A DNA stretch of 64,000 nucleotides from Linepithema humile (Eukaryota > Arthropoda > Insecta > Hymenoptera > Formicidae). The notes below the pieces were generated by a model that worked only from the letters and a program-made list of their open reading frames with translations, searched no databases and was not told where the DNA came from. The position numbers were made by a program, and so were the translations under genes. The stretch covers positions 18,595,411-18,659,410 of the forward strand of contig NC_090132.1 in NCBI RefSeq assembly GCF_040581485.1, read 5' to 3'. Every line of letters starts with the position of its first letter. Within the stretch, counting starts at the first letter, position 1. Of the stretch, positions 1 to 13,574 are shown piece by piece.

Positions 1-526
1 AATATGTATCTACACACCATATCATTAGAAAAATTATTTTTTTACTTCCCTGAGATATAAAACATTGTTTGATTTTGTTTGAAAAAAAAAAATAAATTTC
101 TTATGTGTATTTTAAAATCTACGAACAGAAACTCATATTTATAATTACATTAAAAATTTATTGATTTCTAATGCTATTCATTTGTCTCTGATTTTATCTA
201 GCGTCCAAAAAATATTGACTTTAAATATTGGACAAGTAATTTTAATAGGATAATTGTAATGAATTTAACGCGCAACATGTCAAGTTTCTTGTACTTTATA
301 TATGTATAAGGAAGAAGAAACGCTATAATTTTTTCGACATTTATTTCTGAGTTTTACAGAAGCAACATCAGAGATTTGGAATTTATTGTGATTATTAACT
401 TTGAACACTGAGGTTAAAGGAACACGACGTATGATATAATTAATGAAATAATACAACAAAGAGAAAATTGTCGGATAAAAGGAGATATTGTTACGGATTA
501 TCTTTCGGAATTATAAATATCGTGAT
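1..526. other. AT-rich upstream region, no gene seen
   Basis: No open frame or RNA signature is recognisable. The stretch just before 527 is probably the promoter and 5' untranslated region of the coiled-coil gene that follows. Confidence 0.5.
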
Positions 527-2165
527 ATGCAGACTATAAGCTTAAATGAATGTTCTACTAATATTGTAGAAAACAAAGTTTCTCAGGATGCTACAGAATG
601 TGACATAGTTGATCATAAAATAGTAACTCTACATCATCAAGTATGTTAGTATTTTATATTTGGCTATTAATAACTAATATCTTGCAAATTATAATAATAT
701 CAATATTTAATCATAGTTACGACATTTTACATAAATGGATAAACCGTTAATATGATTTAACATTTTAGACATTGACAATTGATAAATCTATATCAGTTTT
801 ATTGATGGTATAAGAATATTATTCATAATTGTAATTTTCTTAAATCTTACATATCAAGGTAGCAAAATTGAATGAAATTATAGTAAATTTCGAAGATGTT
901 ATACAAATAAAAGATACACAATTAGAAGACATGCGTCGAAAGAATGCTAGATTACTGGCAGAGCTGAAAAAGCAACAAAAATACAACAGAAATCTTAAAC
1001 GTAAGACTTGATCATTATATATTTTTTATGAAGCACATAAATTAGATATTTATGAAAAATTTGCGAAGTAGTATATTAATTATTTTCATTGCAGAACAGT
1101 TAGATGATGAGAAATTTGTCTATCAGAGAAAGAAAAATTATTTCACTGAGGAAATGCAACGGTATAGAACCAAGTATATTGGTAACACATCCACGTTTCA
1201 TCAACAATGGCATAAAGAGCTGGAACAAGCACAAGATACTTTGGAAACAGAAAATAAACAACTCAGAGAAGAATTGGCAGATAAAAATCAAATTACATAT
1301 AATTTATGCATAAAGTTCCTGCGTATGAAACATGCTAAAGATACATTAAGGCATAAATTAGATCAGTTGCTACATGAGCATTTGCTAGTAATGGCAGAAA
1401 TGATGGAAAAGTTAGACGAAGCGCGAAAGGAACTTAATCTTATTGTGTCAGAGAAATTTCAGGAACAATTGCCTCTCAGTAAAGCGAAATTTTTACAAGT
1501 AATCAATATCATGTTGCAAAAATACATTATGTTGCTTTGTGTCCAACTCAGTAATTCCTAGATTAGACCATTTATCTTATATAATATTGTATAAATTACT
1601 AGGTTTTACAAAGGAATAATAGATTGATGTACGAAAATGCAACATTAAAGGTACAAGTTCATCAACTGACACAGAATATAGAGAAACTAAAAAATGACAT
1701 TCAGAGACCAAAGAAAATTAATATAGACGCTAAGATTATTGAGAAATTATCAATGCAAAGTAATGCAAGGTAAGATAAAAGAAATATAAAAATCATTAAA
1801 ATATTTAATTACAACTTATTAGCATTATGTATATTTATTATGCTATATAATTCTTCAATGTTTAAATTGAACCTATATTTACTATTTCTTGTTATTGAGA
1901 TAGAAAATTGACTCCTTGTATCTTTCACCTTTTTAGATCACTTGTAGAAAAAACAGAAAGAATTGTTTTACTTTCTAAATTATCTCGTCCTGTGGATTCT
2001 GAAGATGTACACACAATTTCAGGAGTGTCTTCTGGGAATGTCAATAAACATACATTTGATAATATAAAAAATGCAAAGAGCGATTTTGAGGAATTTCATC
2101 CGGAACGTGCTCGAAGCGCGCCAGGAATTGTAGAAGCATTTACAATTTCTCAACATAACGAATAA
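527..2165 (+). CDS. Coiled-coil protein of unknown function, five exons
   Basis: Five exons (527-640, 859-1000, 1095-1498, 1603-1769, 1937-2165) join in phase to give 351 residues. All introns are GT-AG and all are short. The ATG at 527 is the first of the frame, with stop codons upstream. The product is rich in Glu, Lys, Gln and Leu, and exons 2-4 (residues about 40-275) look like a continuous coiled coil with runs such as QLREELADKN. The last exon is not coiled and ends in a Ser/Pro/Arg-containing tail. There is no signal peptide, membrane segment or enzyme motif. I do not recognise the family; a centrosomal, ciliary or Golgi coiled-coil protein would fit but is only a guess. The exon model is well supported by phase agreement; the function is unknown. 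Confidence 0.72.
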
Positions 2166-5100
2166 TTATTTAAAATAGACAATATGTGTTTACAGTCATT
2201 CACAAAAAGGCTGTAACATTTCCTTTCTTATAAAAACGCATTGAAATAGCGTTAGATTCTGGCGCATTTTAAAACGTATAAAAAAAGTAAGTATTACAAA
2301 TAATTACAATTTGTTTGCAGACAATTATAATTATATTTTGTTAGACGTTTCATTAATAATTTTTCATAATTTCTTTGTTATCGACATAATATCGATCGTC
2401 GATATGAATTGATTACAGGCGCCATCTATCTATAATTGAAAGTAATTTTTTCTCTCCTTACAACTTCACACTGGATCATAAACGTCGAATTTCAAGCGTA
2501 TATCTTTCGACATCTTGATTGCTCGACTCTATTTCTTAGCAATGAGACAATTGAATTTGCTTCCTAGGATTCCGTGCCAATCCGAAAATAAGTACTGCAG
2601 AGAGTAAGTGACAGTAATTATTCTGTTGCATGCTATTGGGTTTTGGACTACTTTTCACCTATCTATACGAAATCAACTATGCAATATTATTAGCGGTTAT
2701 ATTAGCGTATTCATATTAATGCAAGCGATTATGGAGTACGTAGAGAAAGAATTGATATACTATTTCATAAGCCGATCTGCCTATTCTCTCTTGTCCAATA
2801 AAAGGTATCGATAAAATGCAGAAAGGACGTCAATCCGACGATGAATATGTGGGCGTTAAACTATTCTATATCGGACCGCGACGGCGATTAAAGCGATAAA
2901 AAAAGACTTGTTATGTTCAGAGACATATTCATTTTCGGCGCTCTCCGACATTTTATACATATACGCCTATTTCTTTTATTGTTAGCAGTCATTTATTATC
3001 CATCTATCATTCTTACAAATATTTTTACCAATACATTAACAATTAAAAAATGAAAGTTCAAGACTTGCTAACATTAGCAGTCAAAAACTCTAAATTAATA
3101 ATATTTCTGCAAAGGTAAAATTTGAAAATATTTTTGGACGCTTTATTTCGGGATTTTTGATACTGCTATTCAACTTTTATTCTACAATTAACATCCTATT
3201 AAATTTTATCAATTCTGAAGTCTTCACGGGTCAGATATATTTGAAACACTTTGGAAACGTTGTACTCAAATGAATATCATAATTTATCTCGGTGAAAATT
3301 GAACGAGAGGCGAGAGAAACGAATATTTAGCGTCGCGCGCGCGTTTACACTGCCGTAGTAACGTCGTTTATGCCGTCACTATGACAGAAAGGGAAAAGAA
3401 ATGCGGGTCAGCGGGTGGTTAAGTGCTACCAGGGAAACCTTTAGGACAGTTTACCGCGTCACCCGCGAGCTCTGGTCGTTTCTGAGTCTCCATTAAGTTC
3501 GACGTTGCGAGTCGAACACCCATCGACTTCTGACGACGTCACGGGGATATTTTTTTTTCACTTCTATTAAAATACAACTGCATGATTTGCGCGCTCTTCG
3601 GGGCGGAACGCTGTACATTAAAATAAAACGTTAATACCGGCAAAATCAAATTGCGCCGACAGAGTTAGCCGGTATTCTCGTCGTACATCTAGCGCTAAAT
3701 ACGGCTGCACTAATTGTCCAATACTGAGTTTTATTTATCGCGTGTGAATATCGCGTTTATTAACAGTGCTAAATATGCGCTGTAGAGAATAATGACCTCT
3801 GCCTTTAACCTTTTCACTGGTGTGTGTAGAGGCGAAAATATACGATTATCAAGAACAATTCTATTCTAATTCCGTCGCAAATGACAAATTTCCTCTTTCT
3901 CTAAATATATGAAGTAGATGGAAAATATTTAATATTCAATATTCAAATATTTTGTAGGCAAATATTTTAAATGCACGACTATAATGTGTGCGTAATCTTT
4001 TCTAGCCATAATTATATATCTCTATAAACGTATAATTGTATTTTCGTGAACAGCTAAATATAATTTATATCTCAATTAATAAGAAATGTTTCTGCGTTAT
4101 TTTCTCATGTCGTAAACAAGTCTTTTTTCAGTTTAAATAGATTTAGATCGCATTTGTAATGAAAAGAAAGAGAAACATATTTAAATGCGAATTTAGCAGA
4201 GTAAGAAAAGTAATTATATTAAGTAAATGTATATTATCTCGAGGAATTAATTCCATCTTCAACACTATATATGTTATTATAGTGTGCGAGCGATATTAAT
4301 ATATATTGAAAACTAATGCACACACACAAGTATATCGTGTATCTTCCAGCTTTCGTAATGTTTTATCGTATCGTAACGAAATTTTTCTACATTAAGAGAA
4401 ATTTCGTATTAATCTTGCCGCATAAAAATTGCAAAAGGAAAAATTGAGGGTAGAAATCGCACTGATTCAGGTCTGCAATCATGTTGACATTGTTTCATTA
4501 ATATTCTCCTCCTTTTTTTATTGTAATGAAACTATTTTCTACAGTAAAGATTCTTTAAATTCCCAAATCATAAAATAATATCTCCGGTTATTTCATAATA
4601 ATAGTTTATTATTCACAGAATGATCTCAAAGCGAAAATCGTATCGCCTACACGAGTTAAATCGAGATTTTACAATAGCATAATTAACTAATTAATCGTGT
4701 AGCCGCTAATCACCTAATGACCCATTTAATATTCGTAGCTAGGTAACAGTTATATTCATCGAAATATCTCAAAAATGACATTATTTCGACAAAGATGCCA
4801 TTTTATGAGAGCATATGTGAGGAAGAAAACATTCTATTGATTGTAAAAGACAGTTTTTCATGTATCTCAATGTGTAACGCGAATAGAATAACATTTCTTA
4901 GAATGTTCGAATGAAACCATTCATCATGTAGAGGGGTAGGGAACCGAAAGTTATTAGTCGTTAATTATCGGCCGTACGTGACACTGAAACCTTTTAATTA
5001 AATCGATTTTTTTCACAAAATACCTGTCACATCCGCGATTTTTCAACGACGACGACTTCTGGAAAGGAAATGCTGCTGTTCTTTGCAAGCAACGTATTAC

Positions 5101-5174
5101 AATCATTAAAGAGACTTTAAACTTTGAAAATAGTATCCAGTACAAACATATCAATTTTTAACTATTATACCAGA

Positions 5175-5310
5175 GCAATCAATTTGATTCTAGAAATGAA
5201 TTACTAGGAAGATTTATTTTAAAAAATTAAAATTATTATAAATAAAATACTAATTGAGTAATCTTCCTAGTAATACATTTAAGAAATATTTTTAGAATCA
5301 AATCGATTGC
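5175..5310. mobile_element. Small inverted-repeat element (MITE-like)
   Basis: The left arm begins GCAATCAATTTGATTCTAGA and also contains TTACTAGGAAGATT. The right arm is its imperfect reverse complement, ending GAATCAAATCGATTGC. The arms are about 45 bases with an AT-rich middle, giving a 136-base hairpin. No coding capacity. The family is not recognised. Confidence 0.6.
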
Positions 5311-6730
5311 TTTATCGTAATGGTTAAAAATTTATATATATATTCTCCAATATTAAATATCTGTTTTTGCAAAATTTTGCAAAAAGATTGGCAAAATTCT
5401 TTTCTCGTCCGATTCTGACGATAAGACTTTTCATACTTGTTGGAGCGACGAGCACATTTCTGATAGGAATAAATTCAACAAAGAAAAGATCGTCGATGAG
5501 TAATTTCGGTGAGGACGGAAAAGTAGAAGGCGGAAAATGAGAAAAGGACGTCGCCGCGCGTCCAGCATTGACATTCTGAAAAATGATTAGGCTTTAACCC
5601 CTTTAAAGGTTCATTTCTGCTCTTGCGCTTTTGAATTCTTACTCACGTCTACAGGCAATAACTCCCACTCACAGTTATATGCTCTACAGAAAGACAGCGC
5701 TCGATAAAACTTAGCCGTTTTGCGGATAATTGCGACAATGTGTCGCGTCGCCACGTCTATCTCGTTAATGAGAGACAGATACACGTCAAGGATCTTGCCC
5801 GACGGCAGCGAAAAATTAGCTCCTCCAAAGAATGAGTCCCTGATTTGACGATAGTATGCATGATATTTGCAGATGTGGCTTTACTTTAAAATTAGGCTTT
5901 TGAAGTAATTTGTGATAATTTAGAAATAATACGTTTGTTACAATTTTAAGAGAAAATGGATAATTATATGACAATTATATACCATATACATTTTTTATAA
6001 GATTGTTTTTTTATACAGTTGAGAATATCTTATTTTTCCTAACTTGGAGATAAAAATCGATAGAGCGCGTTATAATTTATCAGTTACAGATATATATAAT
6101 TTATCGATCACAAATAATTCAATGAAAACTAAGCAAGTGTAACATTGCAGATGGAAACAAACTTCCATTTCTCACTCTAAAGTTACCTCCCACTCAATCA
6201 TCAATTTTGTTACACCTCTATTTCCAGTTGAACCTATTAAACCGTCAAGAATCCGTACGTACCTGTTGAAGTACGAACTGTAAATTACAGGGAGTGGCGC
6301 AAGTCACCTAGATACAGTAACGAAACTGATGGTTGTCCTGTTAATTCGGAGGATACTCGTGTGTAATTTGATTTATAGGAGTAACTAAAACATTTCTTTC
6401 AACAGACTGTAAGGAAATGCAGAACTATATTTCTTTGAACAGACTGACAGAAAATGCAGAATTATATTTTATCGCCAAAGGTTTGAAGTAATAAAAGAAG
6501 CGTTTTATTTTTACAATCACATTGTCTTTAAAGTATGAAAACCGTGCCCTAAAGATGATGTGAAACTTGTTTATCTTTCTCTAGGAAAAGTGATGAAATC
6601 GTTTGCTACTTGACTTTCATTATTTTTTTGCTAAAAGAGTAAGAAAGTAACTTATTAATCGAGAGAGAATTGCTTTCTTTTTTATATTTGCAAGATATAT
6701 AAGATGTAAACTTGTTTAAAAAAAAAAAAA

Positions 6731-6788
6731 AATTATTTTAATCATCTAAAAAAAATAGAATTATTTTTTTTAGATGATTGAAATAATT
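6731..6788. repeat. AT-rich long hairpin
   Basis: The arm AATTATTTTAATCATCTAAA is followed within a few bases by its near-exact reverse complement (TTTAGATGATTGAAATAATT), flanked by A and T runs. It is a near-perfect palindrome with almost no loop. Confidence 0.65.
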
Positions 6789-7377
6789 TTTTTTTAATCC
6801 TTAGCTTTTTTCTATGTAAACATGTGTTTAAATAATAAACCTTGCAATCTTCAATCAGAAAAAGGAAATGCGTCAGACGCCAACATCCGTTCTGCCGAAG
6901 TTTATGGTAAATTTTCAAAAATATCATAAGGGAAAAAAGCTAAACAAGAGAACAACCCACTATTCGACTTATTTCTTTACTAAGTTTATGCAAGAATATG
7001 CAATGTGCTTTGAGCACATAAGAGAGAAGAAAGAAAATTTTTAATTATCTTTTGTTAAAGGAAGTTTCAAGAAGGCGAGTTACACTCTTACGTGCGCGTC
7101 TCTACTAGTTTTGCACAAGTCGATATACGCAAGATGCTTTGTGCCCTCAAGAACAGGGGAAACCTATAATTATCTTTTATTAAGGAAAGTAAACAGCTAA
7201 CTCGTTTAACTTGTCTGTTCCAGCAACTTACTAATTTGCATGGCATACTCGCACGGCGGAAGCGTAATAGAACAGTGCTTGCGGCCGGCACGCGGTCGGT
7301 CGTGCACGGCTTCTTCCGTCTCTTCCGCGCGCGAGGATGTCCTGACGCTTGCGTGATACCAACCACGCGTACAGAGT

Positions 7378-7416
7378 GTATATAGGATCGCGGCTGCCTA
7401 TCGCGAGCGTCACATT
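7378..7416 (+). promoter_or_regulatory. Candidate core promoter of allatostatin CC
   Basis: A TATATAG box at about 7379 lies about 33 bases before a TCACATT initiator-like sequence at 7410, within a CpG-rich stretch and upstream of the signal-peptide ATG at 7748. This is inferred from spacing only. Confidence 0.3.
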
Positions 7417-7747
7417 GCGTTCCCGACGTGCGCATTCAACTTTGTCCAAGTTCCGACGCTTGAACAACGGCGGTCGGTGCTCCTAGCTCCGAGTCGAAGG
7501 ATCGGCGCTTCTCCGAAGACGCCACGTCGATCGAGAATCAATTGAGATCGAGATCATCCCCCCCAAAAATCGACGTCCTCATCGAAGTATACTCGACGTT
7601 CGCTGGCGGAACCGGATATCGTTGCCGAGCCGGGCGATTTTCTTCCCGAAATCCCCCTTGCATACATCAGAAATCGAGGTGGACTTAGCGGCGTGAAAAA
7701 TAAGAACGTACAACCGGCGACGGGATTCGAGATTACGCGCGATTAAT

Positions 7748-10700
7748 ATGGGAATCAGCTTCGTTCCGTTGATCGTGGTAGCTATGATACCGATGATCAC
7801 CGGTAATTTCGGACAGCGTGCCATGGGGAAGAGAAGCTCCACGGGCAACGACATCGCTAACGTCGATTATCCCGATTACTCAGCCAAATACGACGATTAT
7901 CCGGTGAGTGAATAAATGTTGAATTGTTAATTACTTCCTGTTTAATTTGACTGATAAAATTGTGCAAAACTGTTCGACACAAGTCCAATAAGAAAATTGC
8001 ACTGATTTCCGTACGTACGTACGCATGAAAATGTCTATAAATTGCCTATAAAATCAAGAAATGTTAAATGCTTGATGCAATGTTCATATTTTTAGTTTCG
8101 AGTGCGAGTTCAATTATACGTTTATTAAAAGTTAGAATACCTTGTAAAATGACCGTCGACCACGCGTTTTATATAGGACAAACTTATTTTCCAACATTTT
8201 TTTATATATAGTATATGTTTGCACATACACTAAGCATATTTATAATTCTTGTGAATGTTAACAATCCAGTAATTTATTGAAAATTAAATAATTCTTTGCA
8301 AAATAATATAAATATGGATGATTAAGAATTTTACTCTCTAAAGGGTGCATTTTGACAGAAACAGGTTACATAATTTGAAACTCTTTACAATTTTAAATAC
8401 ATATTTTAAAAATACGCGTGAGCAGAAATATAACTGATAAGCAATGTGACATTAAGAATTATTATTCTTTTGATACCCTCTATTTTTATCGATTCTGATT
8501 ACTCTATAAACATTACAGAATTACGTTGTCGATAAAAAGAAAGTAAAAATAGAATTAAACTGAAACGAAACTGAGATTTTATACAAGAAAAAAATGATAG
8601 AAAACGAATCGCATAGAGAAAATAATTTCACACATTGCTCGTAAAAATGATAAAATAATGCAAAACTGTTGCAGCATTTCTTCAAACTTTGTTTAAAAAA
8701 GGAAGGTAATTGTAATTCAAGAAATTTGTTAAATGTAATTGCACGCCGGCAAGTTTTTCTTTTCTTTTCTTCACCTGCGTCCGGCAAGGCAATCGTTATT
8801 TTTCTCTAGGAGTTACGTTATAACGCGGATTTGAACCTAAAAAGATATCCGTGAGTGTTCGGTGTTCGTTTACAACGATGCATCTGTTCTGACAGACGTT
8901 TCTAGTTATCTGATAACTTTTATTTTTCACTTGGTCCGCGCTTCTCGAATTTCCTCTTATTACTTCTGTTACGTTCTGTCACCTTTCTCGTCTCGGGTGC
9001 AAATCGAGAAAGTTCTCTAAGCACTTAAATTACGTATATCCTTTGCATGTTCAGTTTTCTTTTATGTGTAATCGCACGTTCGAAGCGGCCGCGCGCAATA
9101 ATTCAAGTAACGCCGCTCCGTTTAGGTGATTGTTGTATATCATTCCGGCACACATTTTGGGATTTGGCAATTTGTAGATTTTACAATCATCCTATACAAT
9201 TGTATTCTCTCAACTTTGCTCTTAATTCATTGCAGTCACTTATCGAGATTAATGTTAGTGAATCAGAAACTATACGAATAAATCATGGTCGAAGCATCCT
9301 TATATTATTGCACAAATCTGAAAATTTAATGGACTATTATGTTTTATTGTCGAGTTTGGATTGTTGCAATGGAATTCATAACTGCCGCGTTAAAATATAT
9401 CCGTCAATTTCATGTTTGTCCGATGGCAGTTGAAAAACTGAATAAAATGTCTCGAACATAGTATACAAATCGTGTCGTTATACAAGTTTTATGTATGTGC
9501 AATATATTTTTTTTTTATATTTGTTATATAATATTTATTCTTTTATATTTCCAAGATAAAATAAGCGACTGCATTGAGAAATGAGAAAACACATTACGAG
9601 AGAAGAGACTGAGAATTTTCTCAAACATTTTATTGTATATTTAGATTTTATTACATTTTGATTTATTGATTTCCTGCTCCGAGAATACTGTTATTAAAAG
9701 TTTTTTCCTCGGTGCTAATGCAAGAATATTATCTTTATTTCATTATTAGCAGTGCATAATGCTATGCAAATACCCAGCAATGCAATAATGTTTATTTCAG
9801 GATAAAATAAATACAATGAATGATATCAAATTTTGCATTACTGTTTCGTAAATGGAATTACATTAATTTATTCTTACCGGATATCATATGATTTTAAATG
9901 ATTGTTGTCTTAAGAACTGTGCAAAGTTATTATTTGCAATTAATTATTATAATAGATTTGTGCGTCAGTTTTTTCACAGCATTGAGGTTTTGTAGTACTT
10001 ATTTTCACTCGTGATAAAACGAACACATCACGACAATAAACAACATTTGGTGGTTTGCAATTAGGGATATATTTAATATAGAGCAGATTGCAATTGTTTA
10101 CTTAACTCGCGTACATCTTACGCGTACGCGAAACATCACGCTAATTATCGCGGATATTTCACACTCGATTGACTAAAACGTCTAAGATCGTAGCTTACAT
10201 GCAAATCTACGAATTCAAAAGTTATACTTGCTACGAAAACAGTTTACGAAGGGTTCGAAGAAACTGGAGCGAAGTCGGCTGCGACAGTGTGTGTCGTTTT
10301 AACGGCGAACTACGAACGCCTCGTTCCACTTACTGTGGAATTATTAACTTCTCGAACGACGTTTCCATTACCTGCTAATAATCGCGCTTCGTTAATTTAA
10401 TCGGCTACGACTTACGATCTTCTGATCTTTAGACGGAGACACATTGTCGCGCAACTTTGTCGGCAGTTCATTTCCGTGATCAGTCTCTCCATTAACCATC
10501 CTGTTTTGATCAGCGTCAACGAATTCTCTGGGTATATAAGTGTATTAATTCGTTCGTCCAGTCGCGCGCTTAATTGACTCCAACGATAGTGTCGGTAGTA
10601 TAAAAACTATGTTTTTTTACGATATATTTCTAAAATCATTATTTTCGAAACAATTTTTTATCAATAATTTGCTAGTTAATTTCGAAATTAACCGAAATAT

Positions 10701-13542
10701 TATGATAAAAAGTCGACGTGGGTTTTCTATTCTGCTTTTTTATCGAATAATTTATCGATGTAATTTAAGCATGCGTCAACTTAATAATTCAGAGCTCTGA
10801 TTAGTATAAATTACATTTAATTAGGATGCCAGGTCGGAGGTGTGTTGGATCAAGCATTAAATAATTTATTTTGATCTGCGTTACGAGTTAATTTGTACAT
10901 GGTTTATTGAAATATATTCTGCTAATGTCATCATCGCGTCGAAAATATGTGAAAATAGGTGAAAATTCAAAAATGATTGAACGATATGTTTTTACAACAG
11001 TCGACATTTATTTATTGTAAAACATTATAATGCAGATATAACTTATTTCGCGCGAGCATCTGCGATCTGTATATAATATTCTCTTTTCGTACAGTTTATC
11101 TCCATATGTTTGTGCAGAAAATTTATAATGTGGGAACTTTTGAAGTATGCTGCAATGAGTCGTGTGTTTTTTGCGCTTATAAAGTATATTACATGCAAGT
11201 TAGTTCTGCGGTTGAGCAGTTGAGAACTAATTAAAATATAAACGATATTATATAATACGTGCAATACTTCTTGCATACCAAACGATATTACAAGTGACGA
11301 AAGTGAGACACGCGTGAGATCGTACTCTCGTTATGTTAGTTATAGCGTAGATAATGTCAATAACCGCGACCTCCGTTGTTCTGTTCACTGCTACACGCTT
11401 TCCAAGTTGCAGAGCATCGGTATAAGTCTGATTCTCGGCTTTGAATCGCGCACTTATCAGTATCCGAAGGAGCGACAATACTCGACGGAATGGGGACTTA
11501 TAGAAGCCCTAAATAGACGAATGAATGAGAGACATGCTTATATTTCAGGCATTGAAGTCTCTCACACACACTACCTTGCGCGCATCCGAAAATTAGATAC
11601 GTATTTTACATTATTTTACATTTCACCGATGAGCCTCGCATCGTCGCATCTGAAAAACTGACCTCATACGGATTTCGGTTATTTATCAGTCGATTATCAT
11701 TTCTAGCGTAACTTTGCGTAAGTTTAATAATGATTCATTCGTGCACATCAACATTTCGTTTAACGTATTGCGTATATAGTTTATGAAATATTTCTCAATC
11801 AACGAGCTAAACGTCGAAATAACCGCGGACTCAAATATGCAATATGCAATGTGTAATTTATGCAAATATTATTCATCTGAAAATCGCGACAATCTAACGC
11901 GACGTAATTTTTAATTAAATCGCATTCTTTTGTTTCAAATTGGAAAAGGTTTTCTGAAAAAAGTTTGCACGAGAATGACATGGAGTTCTAACAGACAGAT
12001 TTGACGCGGATGGTACTTTAATAACGCTTTTGCGGTTGGACGCGAGGTCAAATTTGCTCCGGATGTATGTGTCAAATGCACCAATACGTACATCTGCAAG
12101 TTGTAGCATTTTGATACATGCTGCTCCGAATTCGTTGCCGTATATTTCAATTAATTCGCATCTCATCTTTCTCGGTAAAGTACGCGCGATGACGCAGACG
12201 AGCCGCGTCATTGGCGGTAATAAATTTTATCTCTATGCGCCACACTAATCGTTCGCTCTGGCTGGACCGGGATTTCGCAGGGATTAATACGTCGGCTTAG
12301 GACGGTTACAAATTGTCCAGAAATCGACCGATTCTTCGTGGTTTTCTCGGATCACATATTTATCTCGGCCAACAATGTCGGAGCGCTAAAACGTCGCTCC
12401 AACATGATTCTAATCATCGTTAAACCCATTCCGATCGCACGGATGAACGGAAGATTGAAGCGTCTCAGAGCGTTTGCTAAAATGCCGATAAAATATTATT
12501 CAGTAATAGTCGCGCGTTATTGCATCGGTAATGTCATTGATTCGACGTGGAATCGCTAACTTAGGTCGTAAACGTGTTTACGGTTATTTCGTCGGAGATT
12601 CGGAAAGATGTGATTCTATATGCGACGTCGTAAAAGGAAACCTTTTTTTGTGTAAGCGAACTCCTTTTGTCTCTTCTAATAAAAGGATGTTCCTTTGCGG
12701 GCTTCATTTTTAAATAAATATATCAGCATGTACAATGTACAATGTATATAAGTTATGTAAGTGACAATATATACATTATGAATTCCACAAAAGAATATCT
12801 TAAAGAGTCTCGAGTCAGACTCGAATAGAATTTTGATACATTTAACGTTAAAATACATGAGACGTATATTTTTGTATCAATCGAAATGGGATCATTTTAT
12901 ATTCTTGCTTAAGAATTTGAGACATATTCCATTTATATAATCCTAAAAATCTTTTATTTTAACTTTTGAAAGTAATTTACCAGCATCGTGATTTATTATT
13001 TTATTATGTAGCAGCTAGAATATTTTTTCTATTATCTCTGACATTTTGGAAAAGTTTACAAACTATTTATCGATTAACAGAATAAAAGTTGAAAGGTTTC
13101 GTTTTCGTTCACAACGTAATTTATGCGGTTACAAGCAAGGCACGTGTATTTCAATAAATTACAGATTTCCTCGATACTTGGCTCGGTTTGTAACGTGAAG
13201 CATAATGATGTGAATTTATTTTAACGCTAAAACTAACGTCAAATTATATTTTTATTTTTTAACAACATTTACTTCTTGTTGAAAACAGAAAAAAATTTAT
13301 CACATTTAGTATTTTTTTTTTTTATTATTATTATGTTAATAAACTACTAAATACTTATTGCATAAAAAATTAATATATGCAGAACAATTTTGAAAATTTA
13401 ATATTCTTGCAATAATAAAAGCAGCATAAAATATATATTGTAAATATAAGTATAGTTCTAAAAATTAGTATTATCAGCATTTATATATATATAAAAAAAA
13501 ATTTTTTTAAATATATAAATGCTGATAGTACTAATATATGTA

Positions 13543-13574
<32 letters not shown>

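Larger units (their letters stand above)
2166..7747. other. Long non-coding intergenic region
   Basis: About 5.6 kb without a credible gene; open frames are short and do not resemble proteins. It holds a CpG-rich patch at about 3300-3540, an inverted-repeat element at 5175-5310, a long hairpin at 6731-6788 and a CpG-rich patch at about 7250-7560 that is probably the allatostatin CC promoter and 5' untranslated region. Confidence 0.6.

Noticed and set aside
2608..2814. 68-codon plus-strand frame with hydrophobic stretches
   Set aside because: No supporting promoter, splice or homology signal.
3480..3540. A tRNA-like stretch (GTTCGACG...GAGTCGAACACC)
   Set aside because: It cannot be folded into a cloverleaf with an acceptor stem and anticodon arm.
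7088..7467. Two overlapping minus-strand open frames of 115 and 78 codons
   Set aside because: They lie in a CpG-rich stretch where stops are rare, have no splice partners or known motifs, and oppose the likely allatostatin CC promoter.
9047..9433. 128-codon plus-strand open frame in the allatostatin CC intron
   Set aside because: No recognisable domain and no flanking splice or promoter signals; a frame of this size is expected by chance in this much sequence. Conservation in other ants would change this view.
11314..12211. Several 70-115 codon frames on both strands in the same intron
   Set aside because: Mutually overlapping in opposite strands, in GC-richer DNA, with no family resemblance.
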